Both the position numbers and the translations under genes were made by a program. From NCBI RefSeq assembly GCF_014211975.1, contig NZ_CP060084.1, positions 372,001 through 436,000 on the forward strand: a DNA stretch of 64,000 bases, written 5' to 3'. The first letter of the stretch is position 1, and every line of letters begins with the position of its first letter. The notes under the pieces are model-generated. The model made no database searches. It saw only the letters and a program-made list of their open reading frames with translations, and was not told the origin of the DNA. Origin of the DNA: Teredinibacter haidensis (lineage in GTDB: Bacteria > Pseudomonadota > Gammaproteobacteria > Pseudomonadales > Cellvibrionaceae). Of this stretch, positions 51,969 to 61,844 are shown piece after piece.

Positions 51969-54704
51969 ATGTTAGGTAAACTCGCTAGGGCTGTTTTTGG
52001 CTCCAAAAATGATCGTGAGCTGAAAAAAATGGGCAAAGTGGTTCAGCGAATTAATGCGCTTGAATCGGATATGGAAGCATTAAACGACGAGCAGCTAAAA
52101 GCAAAAACGGCCGAGTATCGTGAGCGATATGAAAAGGGCGAAACGCTGGACCAGCTGTTGCCGGAGGCATTTGCAACCGCGCGTGAGGCCAGTCGCCGCG
52201 CAATGGGAATGCGACATTTTGACGTGCAGTTAATCGGTGGTATGACCTTGCACCAGGGCCATATTTCGGAAATGAAAACCGGTGAAGGTAAAACGCTGGT
52301 AGCAACGCTTGCGGCCTATTTGAATGCGATTCCGAGCAAGGGAGTTCATATTGTAACGGTTAACGACTACCTTGCTCGTCGCGATTCCAACTGGATGCGT
52401 CCTGCGTACGAAGCGCTGGGCATGACGGTGGGTTCCATTGTGTCGATGCAGGATCAGCAGGAAAAATACGACGCCTACCGCGCAGACATTACCTACGGCA
52501 CTAATAACGAATACGGTTTTGATTACTTGCGTGACAATATGGCGTTGCGCCAAGAAGATCGCATGCAGCGACCTTTGTTTTTTGCGGTTGTCGATGAAGT
52601 GGATTCCATATTGATCGATGAGGCACGTACACCGCTGATTATTTCCGGTGCCGTTGAAGATAGCTCTCTGTTGTATCAAAAGATCAATACTCTGATTCCG
52701 AAACTGAAACTCCAGCCAGAAGTTGCAGAAGGTGAGGAGAACACGGAAATTGGCCACTTCACCATCGATGAAAAATTGCGTTCTGTGGAGTTGACGGAGG
52801 ATGGCCATCAGTTGGTTGAAGAGCTACTGATTAAAGAGGGCCTATTAAAAGAAGATGAAAGCCTGTATCAGGCATCGAATTTGAAACTGGTACACCATAT
52901 TCAATCGGGGCTGCGGGCACACCACCTTTATCAGCGCAATGTTGAATATATTCTCCAGGATAATCAGGTTGTTTTAATTGATGAGCACACCGGCCGAACG
53001 ATGTCTGGTCGTCGCTTGTCTGAAGGTCTGCATCAGGCGATTGAAGCGAAAGAAGGTGTTTCTATTCAGGCCGAAAGCCAGACCATGGCATCTACCACCT
53101 TCCAGAATTATTTCCGTCTCTACCCCACGCTATCGGGAATGACGGGGACAGCGGATACCGAAGCCTTTGAGTTTCGTCAAATTTACGGCCTCAACGTCGT
53201 CGTTATTCCAACTAACCGTCCGGTGTCACGCCAGGATCTTAACGACCTTATCTTCCTTAATATGGAAGATAAGTACGATGCAATTATTGATGATGTTAAA
53301 GCCTTTCGCGAGAAGAACGCGCCAGTACTGGTGGGTACAGCGTCGGTAGAAACGTCCGAAGAAATGTCTGATCGTTTGACTAAAGCGGGTATTCAGCACG
53401 AAGTTCTTAACGCTAAGCAGCACGAGCGCGAGGCAGATATTGTTGCGCAAGCTGGTCGTCCAGGCGCCGTTACTATCGCCACCAACATGGCAGGTCGCGG
53501 TACCGATATTGTGCTCGGAGGTAAGTGGGAGTCTGAAATCGCTAAGTTGGATAATCCTAGCCAAGAGGAGATCGATGCGGTTAAGGCCGATTGGAATCTG
53601 CGCCACGAAATGGTTATTGAAGCCGGTGGTTTGCATATTATAGGAACCGAGCGGCATGAATCCCGTCGTATCGATAACCAGTTACGCGGTCGTGCTGGTC
53701 GACAGGGCGACCCTGGACTATCGCGTTTTTACTTATCTCTCGAAGATAACCTGATGCGCATATTCGCCTCGGATCGCATGCGTTCCATCATGCAGACCCT
53801 GGGTATGGAAAAAGGCGAAGCCATTGAGCACCGTATGGTGACGAATGCAATTGAAAAAGCCCAGCGTAAAGTCGAAGGTCGCAACTTTGATTATCGTAAA
53901 CAATTATTGGAATACGATGATGTAGCCAATGATCAGCGTCGCGTTATTTATGCACAGCGTAATGAATTACTGGATGCGGATGATATAGAGGAAGCAATTG
54001 CGGGTATTCGAGAAGATGTCATTAGTGCGCAGATGGCGAGCTTTATTCCTCCTCAATCGGTTGAAGAACAGTGGGATATAGCCGGTTTGGAAAAACGACT
54101 TCAGGACGATTACGGTATCAGCCTGCCGATTCAGCAGTGGCTGGATGAGGATGCCAATCTTCACGAAGACTCGTTGAGAGATAGAATTGTTGGGGCTGTG
54201 GATGAACTTTATCTGCAGAAAGCGGAGCAGATTGGCGATATTATTCGCACCCTGGAAAAGCAGTTAATGCTGCAGGTGCTAGACACTCTTTGGAAGGATC
54301 ACTTGCAGAATATGGATTCTCTTCGCCAGGGGATCAACTTGCGCGCTTACGCACAGCGTAATCCTAAACAGGAATACAAGCGTGAATCTTTTGCCCTGTT
54401 TGAAGAGCTGTTAGAAACATTGAAGAGCGATATTACGCGTGTTCTCTTCCGTATCCAGCCGATTAGTGAAGAGCAGTTGGCAGAGATGGAGCGCCGCCGT
54501 CGGGAAGAAGCAGAAGCACAGAAAATGCGTATGCAGCAGCAGCACGAAGAATTTTCTGCGCTGACCAAGGAAAGCCCCGAAGCAATGGCGCAGGTTAGGC
54601 CCGAGCGGCCCTATGTACGTGATGGTAAAAAAATTGGCCGTAACGATCCGTGCCCCTGTGGTTCAGGAAAAAAATACAAAGCTTGTCACGGAAAATTGGC
54701 GTAG
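51969..54704 (+). CDS. secA: Preprotein translocase ATPase SecA
   Basis: Motor that pushes proteins through SecYEG. It has 911 residues. Walker A MKTGEGKTLVAT, the DEAD-type DEVDSILIDEARTPL, TNMAGRGTDIVLGG and the QLRGRAGRQGD motif are present. The C-terminal zinc tail DPCPCGSGKKYKACHG, which binds SecB and phospholipid, is intact. The leader contains a short stem CGGGCC/GGCTCG near 51933-51948, but no SecM-like arrest peptide is visible. Confidence 0.98.
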   Translation: MLGKLARAVFGSKNDRELKKMGKVVQRINALESDMEALNDEQLKAKTAEYRERYEKGETLDQLLPEAFATAREASRRAMGMRHFDVQLIGGMTLHQGHISEMKTGEGKTLVATLAAYLNAIPSKGVHIVTVNDYLARRDSNWMRPAYEALGMTVGSIVSMQDQQEKYDAYRADITYGTNNEYGFDYLRDNMALRQEDRMQRPLFFAVVDEVDSILIDEARTPLIISGAVEDSSLLYQKINTLIPKLKLQPEVAEGEENTEIGHFTIDEKLRSVELTEDGHQLVEELLIKEGLLKEDESLYQASNLKLVHHIQSGLRAHHLYQRNVEYILQDNQVVLIDEHTGRTMSGRRLSEGLHQAIEAKEGVSIQAESQTMASTTFQNYFRLYPTLSGMTGTADTEAFEFRQIYGLNVVVIPTNRPVSRQDLNDLIFLNMEDKYDAIIDDVKAFREKNAPVLVGTASVETSEEMSDRLTKAGIQHEVLNAKQHEREADIVAQAGRPGAVTIATNMAGRGTDIVLGGKWESEIAKLDNPSQEEIDAVKADWNLRHEMVIEAGGLHIIGTERHESRRIDNQLRGRAGRQGDPGLSRFYLSLEDNLMRIFASDRMRSIMQTLGMEKGEAIEHRMVTNAIEKAQRKVEGRNFDYRKQLLEYDDVANDQRRVIYAQRNELLDADDIEEAIAGIREDVISAQMASFIPPQSVEEQWDIAGLEKRLQDDYGISLPIQQWLDEDANLHEDSLRDRIVGAVDELYLQKAEQIGDIIRTLEKQLMLQVLDTLWKDHLQNMDSLRQGINLRAYAQRNPKQEYKRESFALFEELLETLKSDITRVLFRIQPISEEQLAEMERRRREEAEAQKMRMQQQHEEFSALTKESPEAMAQVRPERPYVRDGKKIGRNDPCPCGSGKKYKACHGKLA

Positions 54705-54714
54705 GAGCGAATTT

Positions 54715-55935
54715 ATGGCTGTAGGTGAAAGTCTTTGGCCGCATATATACCCCGTTGCGGGTGTGCGTCTTGGTGTTGCGGCCGCAGGGGTGAAGTACCG
54801 TGATCGCAACGACGTCGTATTACTGGAGATTAAAGACGGAAGCTCCGTTGCTGGTGTATTTACACAGAACACATTTTGCGCAGCGCCAGTAACCATTGCC
54901 AAACAATTGCTGAAAGAAAAAACGCCACGCTTTTTTATTATTAACTCCGGTAATGCCAATGCTTGTACCGGTCGGCAAGGGATGGAAGCCGCCTGGGAAA
55001 CCATGCAGGCGGTGGCGGATATTAGTGGAGAATCCGCCGACAGAGTGTTGCCATTTTCAACGGGCGTTATTGGTGAGCCGCTACCCTGTGGGAAGATTTC
55101 CGCCGCCGTGCCCGAAGCGTTTAACAGCCTTTCTGTCGAAGGTTGGGAAGCTGCTGCCAGAACGATTATGACCACGGATACCCGTCCCAAGGCGGCGAGT
55201 GTAGAAGTTGATGTGGACGGAGAAGTGATAACCATAACGGGTATTGCAAAGGGTTCCGGTATGATTCGTCCCAATATGGCGACTATGCTGGCCTATATCG
55301 CAACCGATGCCGCAATTTCACCAGATGTTCTGGGAACGATCTCCCGCTTGGCTGCTAACAGATCTTTTAACCGTATTACCATCGATGGTGACACCTCCAC
55401 TAACGATGCGTGTATGTTGATCGCAACCGGGCAGTCGTCTGCTCCAGCGCTAAAATGTCACGGTGGCGAATATTTCGAAAAAATTGCTGCGGCAATCGTC
55501 GCGGTTTATCAATCTCTTGCTCAGGAAGTCGTTCGTGATGGTGAGGGGGCGACGAAATTTGTCACGGTGAATGTTTCGGGAGGCCAATCGCAAACGGAAA
55601 GCTTACAGGTTGCCTACTCCGTAGCGCATTCCCCCTTGGTTAAAACGGCTTTGTTCGCCTCTGACCCCAATTGGGGGCGGATTGTTGCCGCCATAGGTTA
55701 TGCTGGTATCGAGGGTTTGGATGCTAATGGCGTACGAGTTTCGCTGGATGATGTCGAGATTGTACGGGATGGAGGACGATCACCGAACTACACGGAAGAG
55801 GCGGGACAGGCTGTTTTTAACCAATCTCAATTTGCGATTAATATCGATCTGGGGAGAGGTGAAGCGTCTGAAACTATTTGGACGTCAGATCTTTCTCACG
55901 AGTATGTCACCATTAATGCCGAATACCGCAGCTGA
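54715..55935 (+). CDS. argJ: Glutamate N-acetyltransferase / amino-acid acetyltransferase
   Basis: Transfers acetyl from N-acetylornithine to glutamate, recycling the acetyl group in arginine synthesis. I chose the ATG at 54715 (MAVGESLWP), 406 residues and 10 bases after secA; the longer frame overlaps secA. The self-cleavage and nucleophile site is in KGSGMIRPNMATMLAYIATD (cleavage before Thr). FNRITIDGDTSTND and DPNWGRIVAAIGYAG are typical. Overlaps mutT by one base. Confidence 0.96.
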   Translation: MAVGESLWPHIYPVAGVRLGVAAAGVKYRDRNDVVLLEIKDGSSVAGVFTQNTFCAAPVTIAKQLLKEKTPRFFIINSGNANACTGRQGMEAAWETMQAVADISGESADRVLPFSTGVIGEPLPCGKISAAVPEAFNSLSVEGWEAAARTIMTTDTRPKAASVEVDVDGEVITITGIAKGSGMIRPNMATMLAYIATDAAISPDVLGTISRLAANRSFNRITIDGDTSTNDACMLIATGQSSAPALKCHGGEYFEKIAAAIVAVYQSLAQEVVRDGEGATKFVTVNVSGGQSQTESLQVAYSVAHSPLVKTALFASDPNWGRIVAAIGYAGIEGLDANGVRVSLDDVEIVRDGGRSPNYTEEAGQAVFNQSQFAINIDLGRGEASETIWTSDLSHEYVTINAEYRS

Positions 55936-56339
55936 TGGCTTCATCGGCTAAGCCTGTTCGGGTAGCGGTGGGCGTCGTTCTAAACGCCGAAACCGAGGTG
56001 CTTGTTGCCCAGCGTCAACAGGGGCAGCACCTCGCTGGTTTGTGGGAGTTTCCCGGCGGCAAAATAGAGGCGGGTGAAACCTGTGAGCAGGCGTTGAAGC
56101 GTGAATTGGAAGAAGAGGTCGGGATTGTGATTGGCCTCTGCCACCCGTTTGCGCGCATTATTCATCAATACCCAGAAAAGCAGGTTGAGCTGAATGTGCA
56201 ACTGGTAAGTACTTTTGAGGGGGAGGCACACGGGAAGGAAGGGCAGGCAGTGCGTTGGCTTGCACTATCAGAGCTGAAAGAAGAAATGTTCCCAGAGGCT
56301 AATCGCGCGATTATTCACAGCCTGCAACATCAGCTTTAA
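55935..56339 (+). CDS. mutT: 8-oxo-dGTP diphosphatase MutT
   Basis: Removes oxidised dGTP from the nucleotide pool. It has 134 residues. The full Nudix box is visible, starting GGKIEAGETCEQALKREL and continuing EEEVGI, with WEFPGG just before it. The start VRVAVGVVLN and the VRWLALSEL segment match MutT. The ATG shares a base with the argJ stop, and its end overlaps yacG (opposite strand) by 4 bp. Confidence 0.94.
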   Translation: MASSAKPVRVAVGVVLNAETEVLVAQRQQGQHLAGLWEFPGGKIEAGETCEQALKRELEEEVGIVIGLCHPFARIIHQYPEKQVELNVQLVSTFEGEAHGKEGQAVRWLALSELKEEMFPEANRAIIHSLQHQL

Positions 56340-56536
56340 AACCCTTCCGGTTTATCCTCAGACCAGTTATCACTCTCCGTTTCGTCGCCTTCAATAAGGT
56401 GCTGTTCTGCAGCCCAGCCACCAAAATCGATGGTTTTGCAGCGGTCGCTGCAAAAAGGGCGAAATGGGAATTCATCAGTCATTAGAACTTGCTTACTACA
56501 GGTAGGGCATTTTACGGCGAGCGTTTTAACAGTCAT
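56336..56536 (-). CDS. yacG: DNA gyrase inhibitor / zinc protein YacG
   Basis: Small zinc-ribbon protein that binds GyrB in E. coli. It has 66 residues, with four cysteines in the pattern CPTCSKQVL and PFCSDRCKTIDFGGWAAE. It overlaps the end of coaE by 4 bp in the same operon, the usual coaE-yacG order near pilBCD. Confidence 0.95.
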   Translation of the reverse strand: MTVKTLAVKCPTCSKQVLMTDEFPFRPFCSDRCKTIDFGGWAAEQHLIEGDETESDNWSEDKPEGF

Positions 56537-57123
56537 AACATCGATAAGTAGCGTTGGTGTAGGTCTTCCACCTGTTTGCGGGTGGAGTTTAGGTCGCCGC
56601 TATTATCGATAATATCGTCCGTCCTTGCCAGCCTATTCTGGCGTGATATCTGGTTTTGGATAATGGATTTAATACCGTGGGCGCCGACATCATCACGCAG
56701 GGATGCGCGTTCAAGCTGTTGTTCTTCGCTGACATCGACAACCACAACGCGATCAACCAGGGCGTTCTGCCCTGTCTCGAGCAGTAGAGGCGAAGAAAGT
56801 ATGACATAGGGGCTTTGAGCGGCATTTAAACGCGCGATAGTTACGTTGCGAATAACGGGATGTGTCAACTGCTCAAGCCATTTTTTTTCTGCAGGCCGGC
56901 TAAAAATAAGTTCTCGCAGCTTGGCTCGATCAAGCGTCAGGTTGTCCTGCAGCATCATTTTCCCAAAGTGTTCGACAATTTTTTCCAGACAGTCGGTGCC
57001 GGGTTCTACTGCTTCGCGTGCAATAACATCGGTATCAACAATGGTAATACCCAGGGCTGAGAAATAATCTGTTACCGTTGATTTGCCGCTTCCGATTCCT
57101 CCTGTTACGCCAATTTTCAGCAT
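56533..57123 (-). CDS. coaE: Dephospho-CoA kinase
   Basis: Last step of coenzyme A synthesis. It has 196 residues. P-loop GVTGGIGSGKSTVTDYF, the VDTDVIAREAVEPG segment, and SSPLLLETGQNALVDRVVVV are family-typical. It lies 6 bp after pilD in the pilBCD-coaE-yacG operon. Confidence 0.96.
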   Translation of the reverse strand: MLKIGVTGGIGSGKSTVTDYFSALGITIVDTDVIAREAVEPGTDCLEKIVEHFGKMMLQDNLTLDRAKLRELIFSRPAEKKWLEQLTHPVIRNVTIARLNAAQSPYVILSSPLLLETGQNALVDRVVVVDVSEEQQLERASLRDDVGAHGIKSIIQNQISRQNRLARTDDIIDNSGDLNSTRKQVEDLHQRYLSML

Positions 57124-57129
57124 TGGGTA

Positions 57130-58017
57130 TTAGCCGACTTTGGCGTAGTTCAGGTAGGCAGCGGTAATTTGATCTCCCCAAAAAAATGCGATCCAGCCTG
57201 CGATGGCGAGATAGGGGCCAAAAGGTATGGGGATGTTTTTGTCTCGACCGGCGATAAGAATACCGGCTATACCGATTGCGGCACCCACGAAAGATGACAG
57301 GATAATAATCAGTGGCAGCATTTCCCATCCCATCCAGGCGCCTAGAGCCGCCAGTAGCTTAAAGTCGCCAAAGCCCATCCCTTCCTTGCCAGTGGCAAAT
57401 TTGAACAGCCAGAAGACACTCCAGAGCACACCGTAACCCAAAATGGCTCCGTAAACAGCGCTTTGTAAATCGGTAAAGAGGTGAAAAGAATTAAGCAGTA
57501 TACCCAGCCACATTAAGGGCAGGGTAATGCCATCGGGGAGTAACCTATGATCGATATCGATCATGGTTAAGGCAATGAGGCTCCAGGTAAATACCAATGC
57601 AAGCCCGGCTTCATAGCTAAAGCCGAGAATGAGAAGGCAAAAAACGGAAAGCAGGCCGGTTATTACCTCTATTATCGGATAGCGGATAGAAATGCTGGCC
57701 TTACAGCTGTGGCAGCGCCCTTTGAGGATAAGGTAGCTAAGTACTGGAATGTTCTGCCAGGGCTTGATGGGCGCTTTACACTTTGGGCAATGCGAAGCGG
57801 GGAAGGCGATATTGAAGTTGGGGGCTACCTCATCTTCAGTGTTGGGGTTGTCGGATAAAAATTCTTTACACTCAACTTTCCATTTGGCCAGCATGGAAAG
57901 GGGCAAACGATAGATAACGACGTTTAGGAAGCTGCCAATCATCAAGCCCAGAACCAGTGTAGTGATAAGTAGACCTGCGAGTACCACTGGATCGTAACCG
58001 AAACTGTAGGTTGTCAT
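57130..58017 (-). CDS. pilD: Type IV prepilin peptidase / N-methyltransferase
   Basis: Cleaves the PilA leader and methylates the new N-terminus. It has 295 residues and about eight membrane helices. The cytoplasmic zinc-binding loop has two CxxC pairs (CPKCKAPI, CHSCKASI). The catalytic aspartates are in DIDHRLLPD and GFGDFKLLAALGAWMGW. Its ATG overlaps the pilC stop (TAATG). Confidence 0.97.
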   Translation of the reverse strand: MTTYSFGYDPVVLAGLLITTLVLGLMIGSFLNVVIYRLPLSMLAKWKVECKEFLSDNPNTEDEVAPNFNIAFPASHCPKCKAPIKPWQNIPVLSYLILKGRCHSCKASISIRYPIIEVITGLLSVFCLLILGFSYEAGLALVFTWSLIALTMIDIDHRLLPDGITLPLMWLGILLNSFHLFTDLQSAVYGAILGYGVLWSVFWLFKFATGKEGMGFGDFKLLAALGAWMGWEMLPLIIILSSFVGAAIGIAGILIAGRDKNIPIPFGPYLAIAGWIAFFWGDQITAAYLNYAKVG

Positions 58018-59243
58018 TAAATAGCCTGACCAATCTGGAATATGGGCAGGTACATAGCAATCATAAGGCCGCCCACAAGGACACCGAGTATTGACATAAT
58101 CATCGGTTCGAGTAGCGAAGTCAGGCTGTCTACCATATTATCTACGCCTTCTTCATAGTAATTGGCGACCTTATCTAGCATATCATCGAGCGCGCCAGAC
58201 TCTTCGCCGATGGCTACCATTTGAATAAGCATAGCCGGAAAAATATTGGTGTTAGATATTGAAGCGTTCAGTTGGGTACCAGTAGAAACGTCATCGCGTA
58301 TGCGTAATACTGCTGTTTCGTAGAGCGAGTTGCCAGTGGCTCCGGCTACGGACTGAAGTGCGTCGATTAAGGGGACTCCCGCTGCGAACGTTGTAGACAG
58401 GGTGCGCGCGAAGCGCGCGATAATCGACTGATAAACAATACCGCCGACAATAGGAACTTTGAGGATTAGTCTATCCATGAAATTTCTAAAACCCTTACTT
58501 TTTTCCTTTGCTTTTCCATAAAAGACAACCGTCAAAATAATACCCACTAGAATTACAAGCCAGTATTCTTGCGCTAATTCTGAAAGATGTAAGACAAAAA
58601 GTGTGAACGCAGGCAAATCGGCACCAAAGCTGCTAAAAGTGTCTGCAAATTGAGGAACAACTTTTACCAGCAATATACCTGTTACAACAATGGCTACAGC
58701 AACGACGGCAATGGGGTATGTCATTGCCTTTTTAATTTTAGCTTTTAGCTGTTCCGTTTTTTCTTTGTAGGTGGCAATTCGCTCTAGCATCGTTTCAAGA
58801 GCGCCCGATTGCTCACCGGATTCTACTAGGTTGCAAAATAGGTCATCGAAGTATTTGGGACGTTTGCGCAACGAGGCCGCAAATCCACCGCCAGCAGCGA
58901 CGTCGTCTTTGATGCCTCGAATTAAATCCGCCATTCTTTGGTTTTCACTGCCGCCAGCAACAATTTCAAAACTTTGCACGAGAGGCACACCCGCTTTCAT
59001 CATTGTTGCCATTTGTCGTGTGAAAATGGCAATATCCAAGGGGTTGATTTTTTTTCCGCCACCACCGAACAGAGGTTTTGGTTTTCGTCGTACAGAGTTT
59101 GCCCGTACCCCTTGTTTTAAAAGCTGAGCCTTGGCCAGAGCAGGGCTTGGGCTGAAAACCTCCCCCGTAACTTTGTGGCCCTTTTTATCTACGCCTTTGT
59201 AGACAAAGACTTCGGTTGTTGCGGATGCTTTTGCGGTTGCCAT
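58017..59243 (-). CDS. pilC: Type IV pilus inner membrane platform protein PilC
   Basis: Inner-membrane core that couples the PilB motor to the growing pilus. It has 408 residues with two T2SSF domains (about 70-195 and 275-400), each ending in membrane helices. FTRQMATMMKAGVPLVQSFE and FARTLSTTFAAGVPLIDALQ are the paired signatures. It starts 5 bp after pilB. Confidence 0.97.
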   Translation of the reverse strand: MATAKASATTEVFVYKGVDKKGHKVTGEVFSPSPALAKAQLLKQGVRANSVRRKPKPLFGGGGKKINPLDIAIFTRQMATMMKAGVPLVQSFEIVAGGSENQRMADLIRGIKDDVAAGGGFAASLRKRPKYFDDLFCNLVESGEQSGALETMLERIATYKEKTEQLKAKIKKAMTYPIAVVAVAIVVTGILLVKVVPQFADTFSSFGADLPAFTLFVLHLSELAQEYWLVILVGIILTVVFYGKAKEKSKGFRNFMDRLILKVPIVGGIVYQSIIARFARTLSTTFAAGVPLIDALQSVAGATGNSLYETAVLRIRDDVSTGTQLNASISNTNIFPAMLIQMVAIGEESGALDDMLDKVANYYEEGVDNMVDSLTSLLEPMIMSILGVLVGGLMIAMYLPIFQIGQAI

Positions 59244-59248
59244 ACAGA

Positions 59249-60976
59249 TTAATCCTTCGTCACTCGGTTGGCTTCTTCGAGGCTGGTTAGCCCTGCTGCC
59301 GCCTTGCGAAGCGCCGATATTCGTAAATCGTTAAAACCCGCTTTACGGGCGGCATCGGCAATTTGAATAGAATTGCCACCTTCCATAATAATGCGTGAAA
59401 TCTCGGGTGTAATGCGCACAACTTCATAAATACCTACACGGCCCTTATAGCCGTCACTGCACTTGTTGCAACCCACGGGGTGGAACAGTGTGAACTCTTC
59501 CCGAGGGACCCCAATAGTGTCGAAACCTTCTTCAGAGAGAATTTCTTCGGGAATATCATCCGCCGGTTTTTTGCAGGCGCTGCACAGTCTTCTGGCTAGG
59601 CGTTGCGCAATAATAATACTGACGGTTGTTGCAACATTAAATGTCGGTACACCCATATTGAGCAGGCGGGTGAGGGTTTCGGGGGCGCTGTTAGTGTGTA
59701 AAGTAGATAAAACCAAGTGGCCTGTTTGAGCGGCTTTAATCGCAATTTCGGCCGTTTCGAGGTCTCGGATCTCGCCTACCATCACAATGTCGGGGTCTTG
59801 GCGCAGAAATGATCGTAATGCCTCCGCGAAGGTAAGTCCAACCCTCGTATTCATGTTGACCTGGTTTACCCCCTCCAGGTTAATTTCCACAGGGTCTTCT
59901 GCAGTCGAAATATTGCGTTCGGTTGTGTTTAGAATGTTTAATCCGGTATAGAGAGAAACTGTCTTACCCGAACCGGTAGGGCCGGTAACTAAGATCATTC
60001 CCTGGGGCTGGGCCAATGCATCCATATACATTTTTTTCTGGTCTTCTTCGTAACCGAGGGCGTCAATACCCAGTTTTGCACTGGACGGGTCAAGAATTCG
60101 AAGAACAATCTTTTCACCAAAAAGTGTTGGAAGACTGTTCACACGAAAGTCGATGGCCCGGGTTTTGGAAATTTTCATCTTAATACGACCGTCTTGTGGA
60201 ACGCGTCGTTCAGAGATGTCCATTTGTGACATCACTTTTAACCTGGCCGCCAATCGAGTCGCAAGGTTTGTGGGCGGGCGAGCCATTTCTTTCAGGATGC
60301 CATCGGTACGAAATCGTACCCGGTAAGATTTCTCGTAGGGCTCAAAATGAACGTCGGATGCGCCGATCTTTATGGCGTCCAAAAGGACTTTATTGACAAA
60401 GCGAACAATGGGCGCCTCATCGGCTTCGGAACTATCGTCTGTACCCTGTTGGTTGCTTTCATCCACGGCTTCGATATCAAGGTCGTCGAGCGCCTCTTCG
60501 TCTAGCCCTCCAAGCGCATCGCCGATACTTTCTTCTTCAGCTTTCAGAAAAGCTTCTATTGCCGTATGGAGTTTATCGGCTTCGGCTAATAAGACTTCGG
60601 TATTTAAGCCGGTGTTGAATTTAATTTCGTCGAGCGCGTGCAGGTTGGTTGGGTCTGCTAATGCAACGAATAGTCTGTTGCCTCGCTTGAACAGTGGAAG
60701 CGCGTGGTGCTTGTGAATCAGTTTAGAGTCGACTATACCCGAGGGGATTGACTCGGTGCTCAGGGATGCGAGGTCGTACAAGGGGGTTCCAAACTCATCG
60801 GCTGCAGCTTCAGCCATGGATTTGGCGTCGATAGCACTGTTGTTGACGAGGTACAAGGGAAGTGGAGTCTTCGCTTTGGCCGCGGCTTCGGTTGCTTTTT
60901 GCGCTTCGTCTTCCGAGATGAGGTTATCTCGAACTAAGCGACGTGCAAGGCCGGTAAGACTGGTTGCTGTATTCAT
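59249..60976 (-). CDS. pilB: Type IV pilus assembly ATPase PilB
   Basis: Extension motor of the pilus. I chose the ATG at 60976 (MNTATSLTGLARRLVRDNLI), which matches the PilB start and has AGGG before it; 575 residues. Walker A VTGPTGSGKTVSLYTG, the Asp box and Walker B DPDIVMVGEIRDLETAEIA, and the zinc tetracysteine (CSACKKP and CNKCSDGYKGR) are present. It is divergent from pilA across a 413-bp region. Confidence 0.97.
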   Translation of the reverse strand: MNTATSLTGLARRLVRDNLISEDEAQKATEAAAKAKTPLPLYLVNNSAIDAKSMAEAAADEFGTPLYDLASLSTESIPSGIVDSKLIHKHHALPLFKRGNRLFVALADPTNLHALDEIKFNTGLNTEVLLAEADKLHTAIEAFLKAEEESIGDALGGLDEEALDDLDIEAVDESNQQGTDDSSEADEAPIVRFVNKVLLDAIKIGASDVHFEPYEKSYRVRFRTDGILKEMARPPTNLATRLAARLKVMSQMDISERRVPQDGRIKMKISKTRAIDFRVNSLPTLFGEKIVLRILDPSSAKLGIDALGYEEDQKKMYMDALAQPQGMILVTGPTGSGKTVSLYTGLNILNTTERNISTAEDPVEINLEGVNQVNMNTRVGLTFAEALRSFLRQDPDIVMVGEIRDLETAEIAIKAAQTGHLVLSTLHTNSAPETLTRLLNMGVPTFNVATTVSIIIAQRLARRLCSACKKPADDIPEEILSEEGFDTIGVPREEFTLFHPVGCNKCSDGYKGRVGIYEVVRITPEISRIIMEGGNSIQIADAARKAGFNDLRISALRKAAAGLTSLEEANRVTKD

Positions 60977-61225
60977 GTATTTCCCTGCTGAGTCCTGTCG
61001 TATAGCGCCTGAGGCCATTATCGGATTGGCTAACGAGTAAAGTGTAGGACAATGAACGTCAGAAAGATGATTTTAGAGGAGACTTTACCACTTTTTTGAG
61101 GTTCGGCCAGTAACCTGTTGTTAATTTTAAGGTTTTAAGTGAGCTAAGCCTCATTTTTATGCGGGTAACGTGTAAAAGTAATGCGAGTGAAGCTTGGCTG
61201 TTGTAGTCAAATCTTGTTTAGGGAG

Positions 61226-61240
61226 TGACATTTTTTGTCA
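61226..61240. promoter_or_regulatory. Candidate PilR binding palindrome
   Basis: TGACA and TGTCA flank five T residues in a perfect palindrome. It lies about 100 bases upstream of the sigma54-like promoter, the distance expected of an enhancer site. In Pseudomonas PilR recognises TGTC-containing sites. pilS and pilR themselves are not in the window. Confidence 0.5.
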
Positions 61241-61326
61241 TGCAGCTTTTGAGGCTAGCCATTCGAAAATGGTGGTTAACGGTTTGAATGTAGGGTTTTA
61301 CTTGTGTTAGAGGTGGGTTTTGTTAG

Positions 61327-61343
61327 TTGGCATTGATATTGAA
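61327..61343 (+). promoter_or_regulatory. Sigma54-like promoter of pilA
   Basis: TTGGCA (61327-61332) is a full -24 element and TTGAA (61339-61343) stands at the -12 position with the correct spacing; consensus would be TTGCA. It gives a leader of about 35 bases and a GGAGG ribosome site before the pilA ATG. Confidence 0.65.
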
Positions 61344-61389
61344 TACATTAATTTCGTATTTCAACATTTCCCGTCGGAGGAACTTTTAC

Positions 61390-61827
61390 ATGAAAAAAGT
61401 ACAACAAGGTTTTACTCTTATCGAATTGATGATAGTTGTTGCGATTATCGGTATTCTGGCAGCGGTTGCGCTTCCGGCGTATCAAGACTACACCATTCGT
61501 AGCCAGGTTTCTGAAGGTTTGAACTTGGCGCAGGGCGCTAAAGTAGGTGTTCAGGATTTCTGGTCTGATCGTGGCCGTTTCCCCGCTAGCAACGTTTCGG
61601 CTGGTATTGCGTTGCCAGCTTCAATTGTTGGCACCTATGTTTCTACCGTTTCAGTTGGGGCTAGCGGTGTGGTCACGATTACTTATGGTCGTAATGCGAA
61701 CACGGCTATAACCACTGCTGGTACAAACACTTGCACTATTACCCCAAGAAGTGCAGGTGGTAGTGTTGTTTTTGCGGGCGACTGCACTTTTGACAATAAA
61801 TATCGTCCACAAGCGTTCCGTGACTGA
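61390..61827 (+). CDS. pilA: Type IV major pilin PilA
   Basis: Subunit of the pilus. It has 145 residues from the ATG at 61390, which has GGAGG before it. A 7-residue leader MKKVQQG is cut by PilD before FTLIELMIVVAIIGILAAV, which carries the Glu at mature position 5. The C-terminal half has one disulphide loop between the cysteines of NTCTIT and GDCTF. The alpha-beta loop is rich in Ser and Thr, and the protein ends in Asp, not the C-terminal Ser used by TfpO. An intrinsic terminator follows. Confidence 0.97.
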   Translation: MKKVQQGFTLIELMIVVAIIGILAAVALPAYQDYTIRSQVSEGLNLAQGAKVGVQDFWSDRGRFPASNVSAGIALPASIVGTYVSTVSVGASGVVTITYGRNANTAITTAGTNTCTITPRSAGGSVVFAGDCTFDNKYRPQAFRD

Positions 61828-61844
61828 TAATAAGTTTCTAGGAA

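Larger units (their letters stand above)
60977..61389. other. pilB-pilA divergent regulatory region
   Basis: This 413-bp stretch has no gene. It contains a palindrome TGACATTTTTTGTCA (61226-61240), which resembles PilR target half-sites (TGTC), and a sigma54-like promoter for pilA (61327-61343). The pilB promoter should lie at its left end. Confidence 0.6.
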
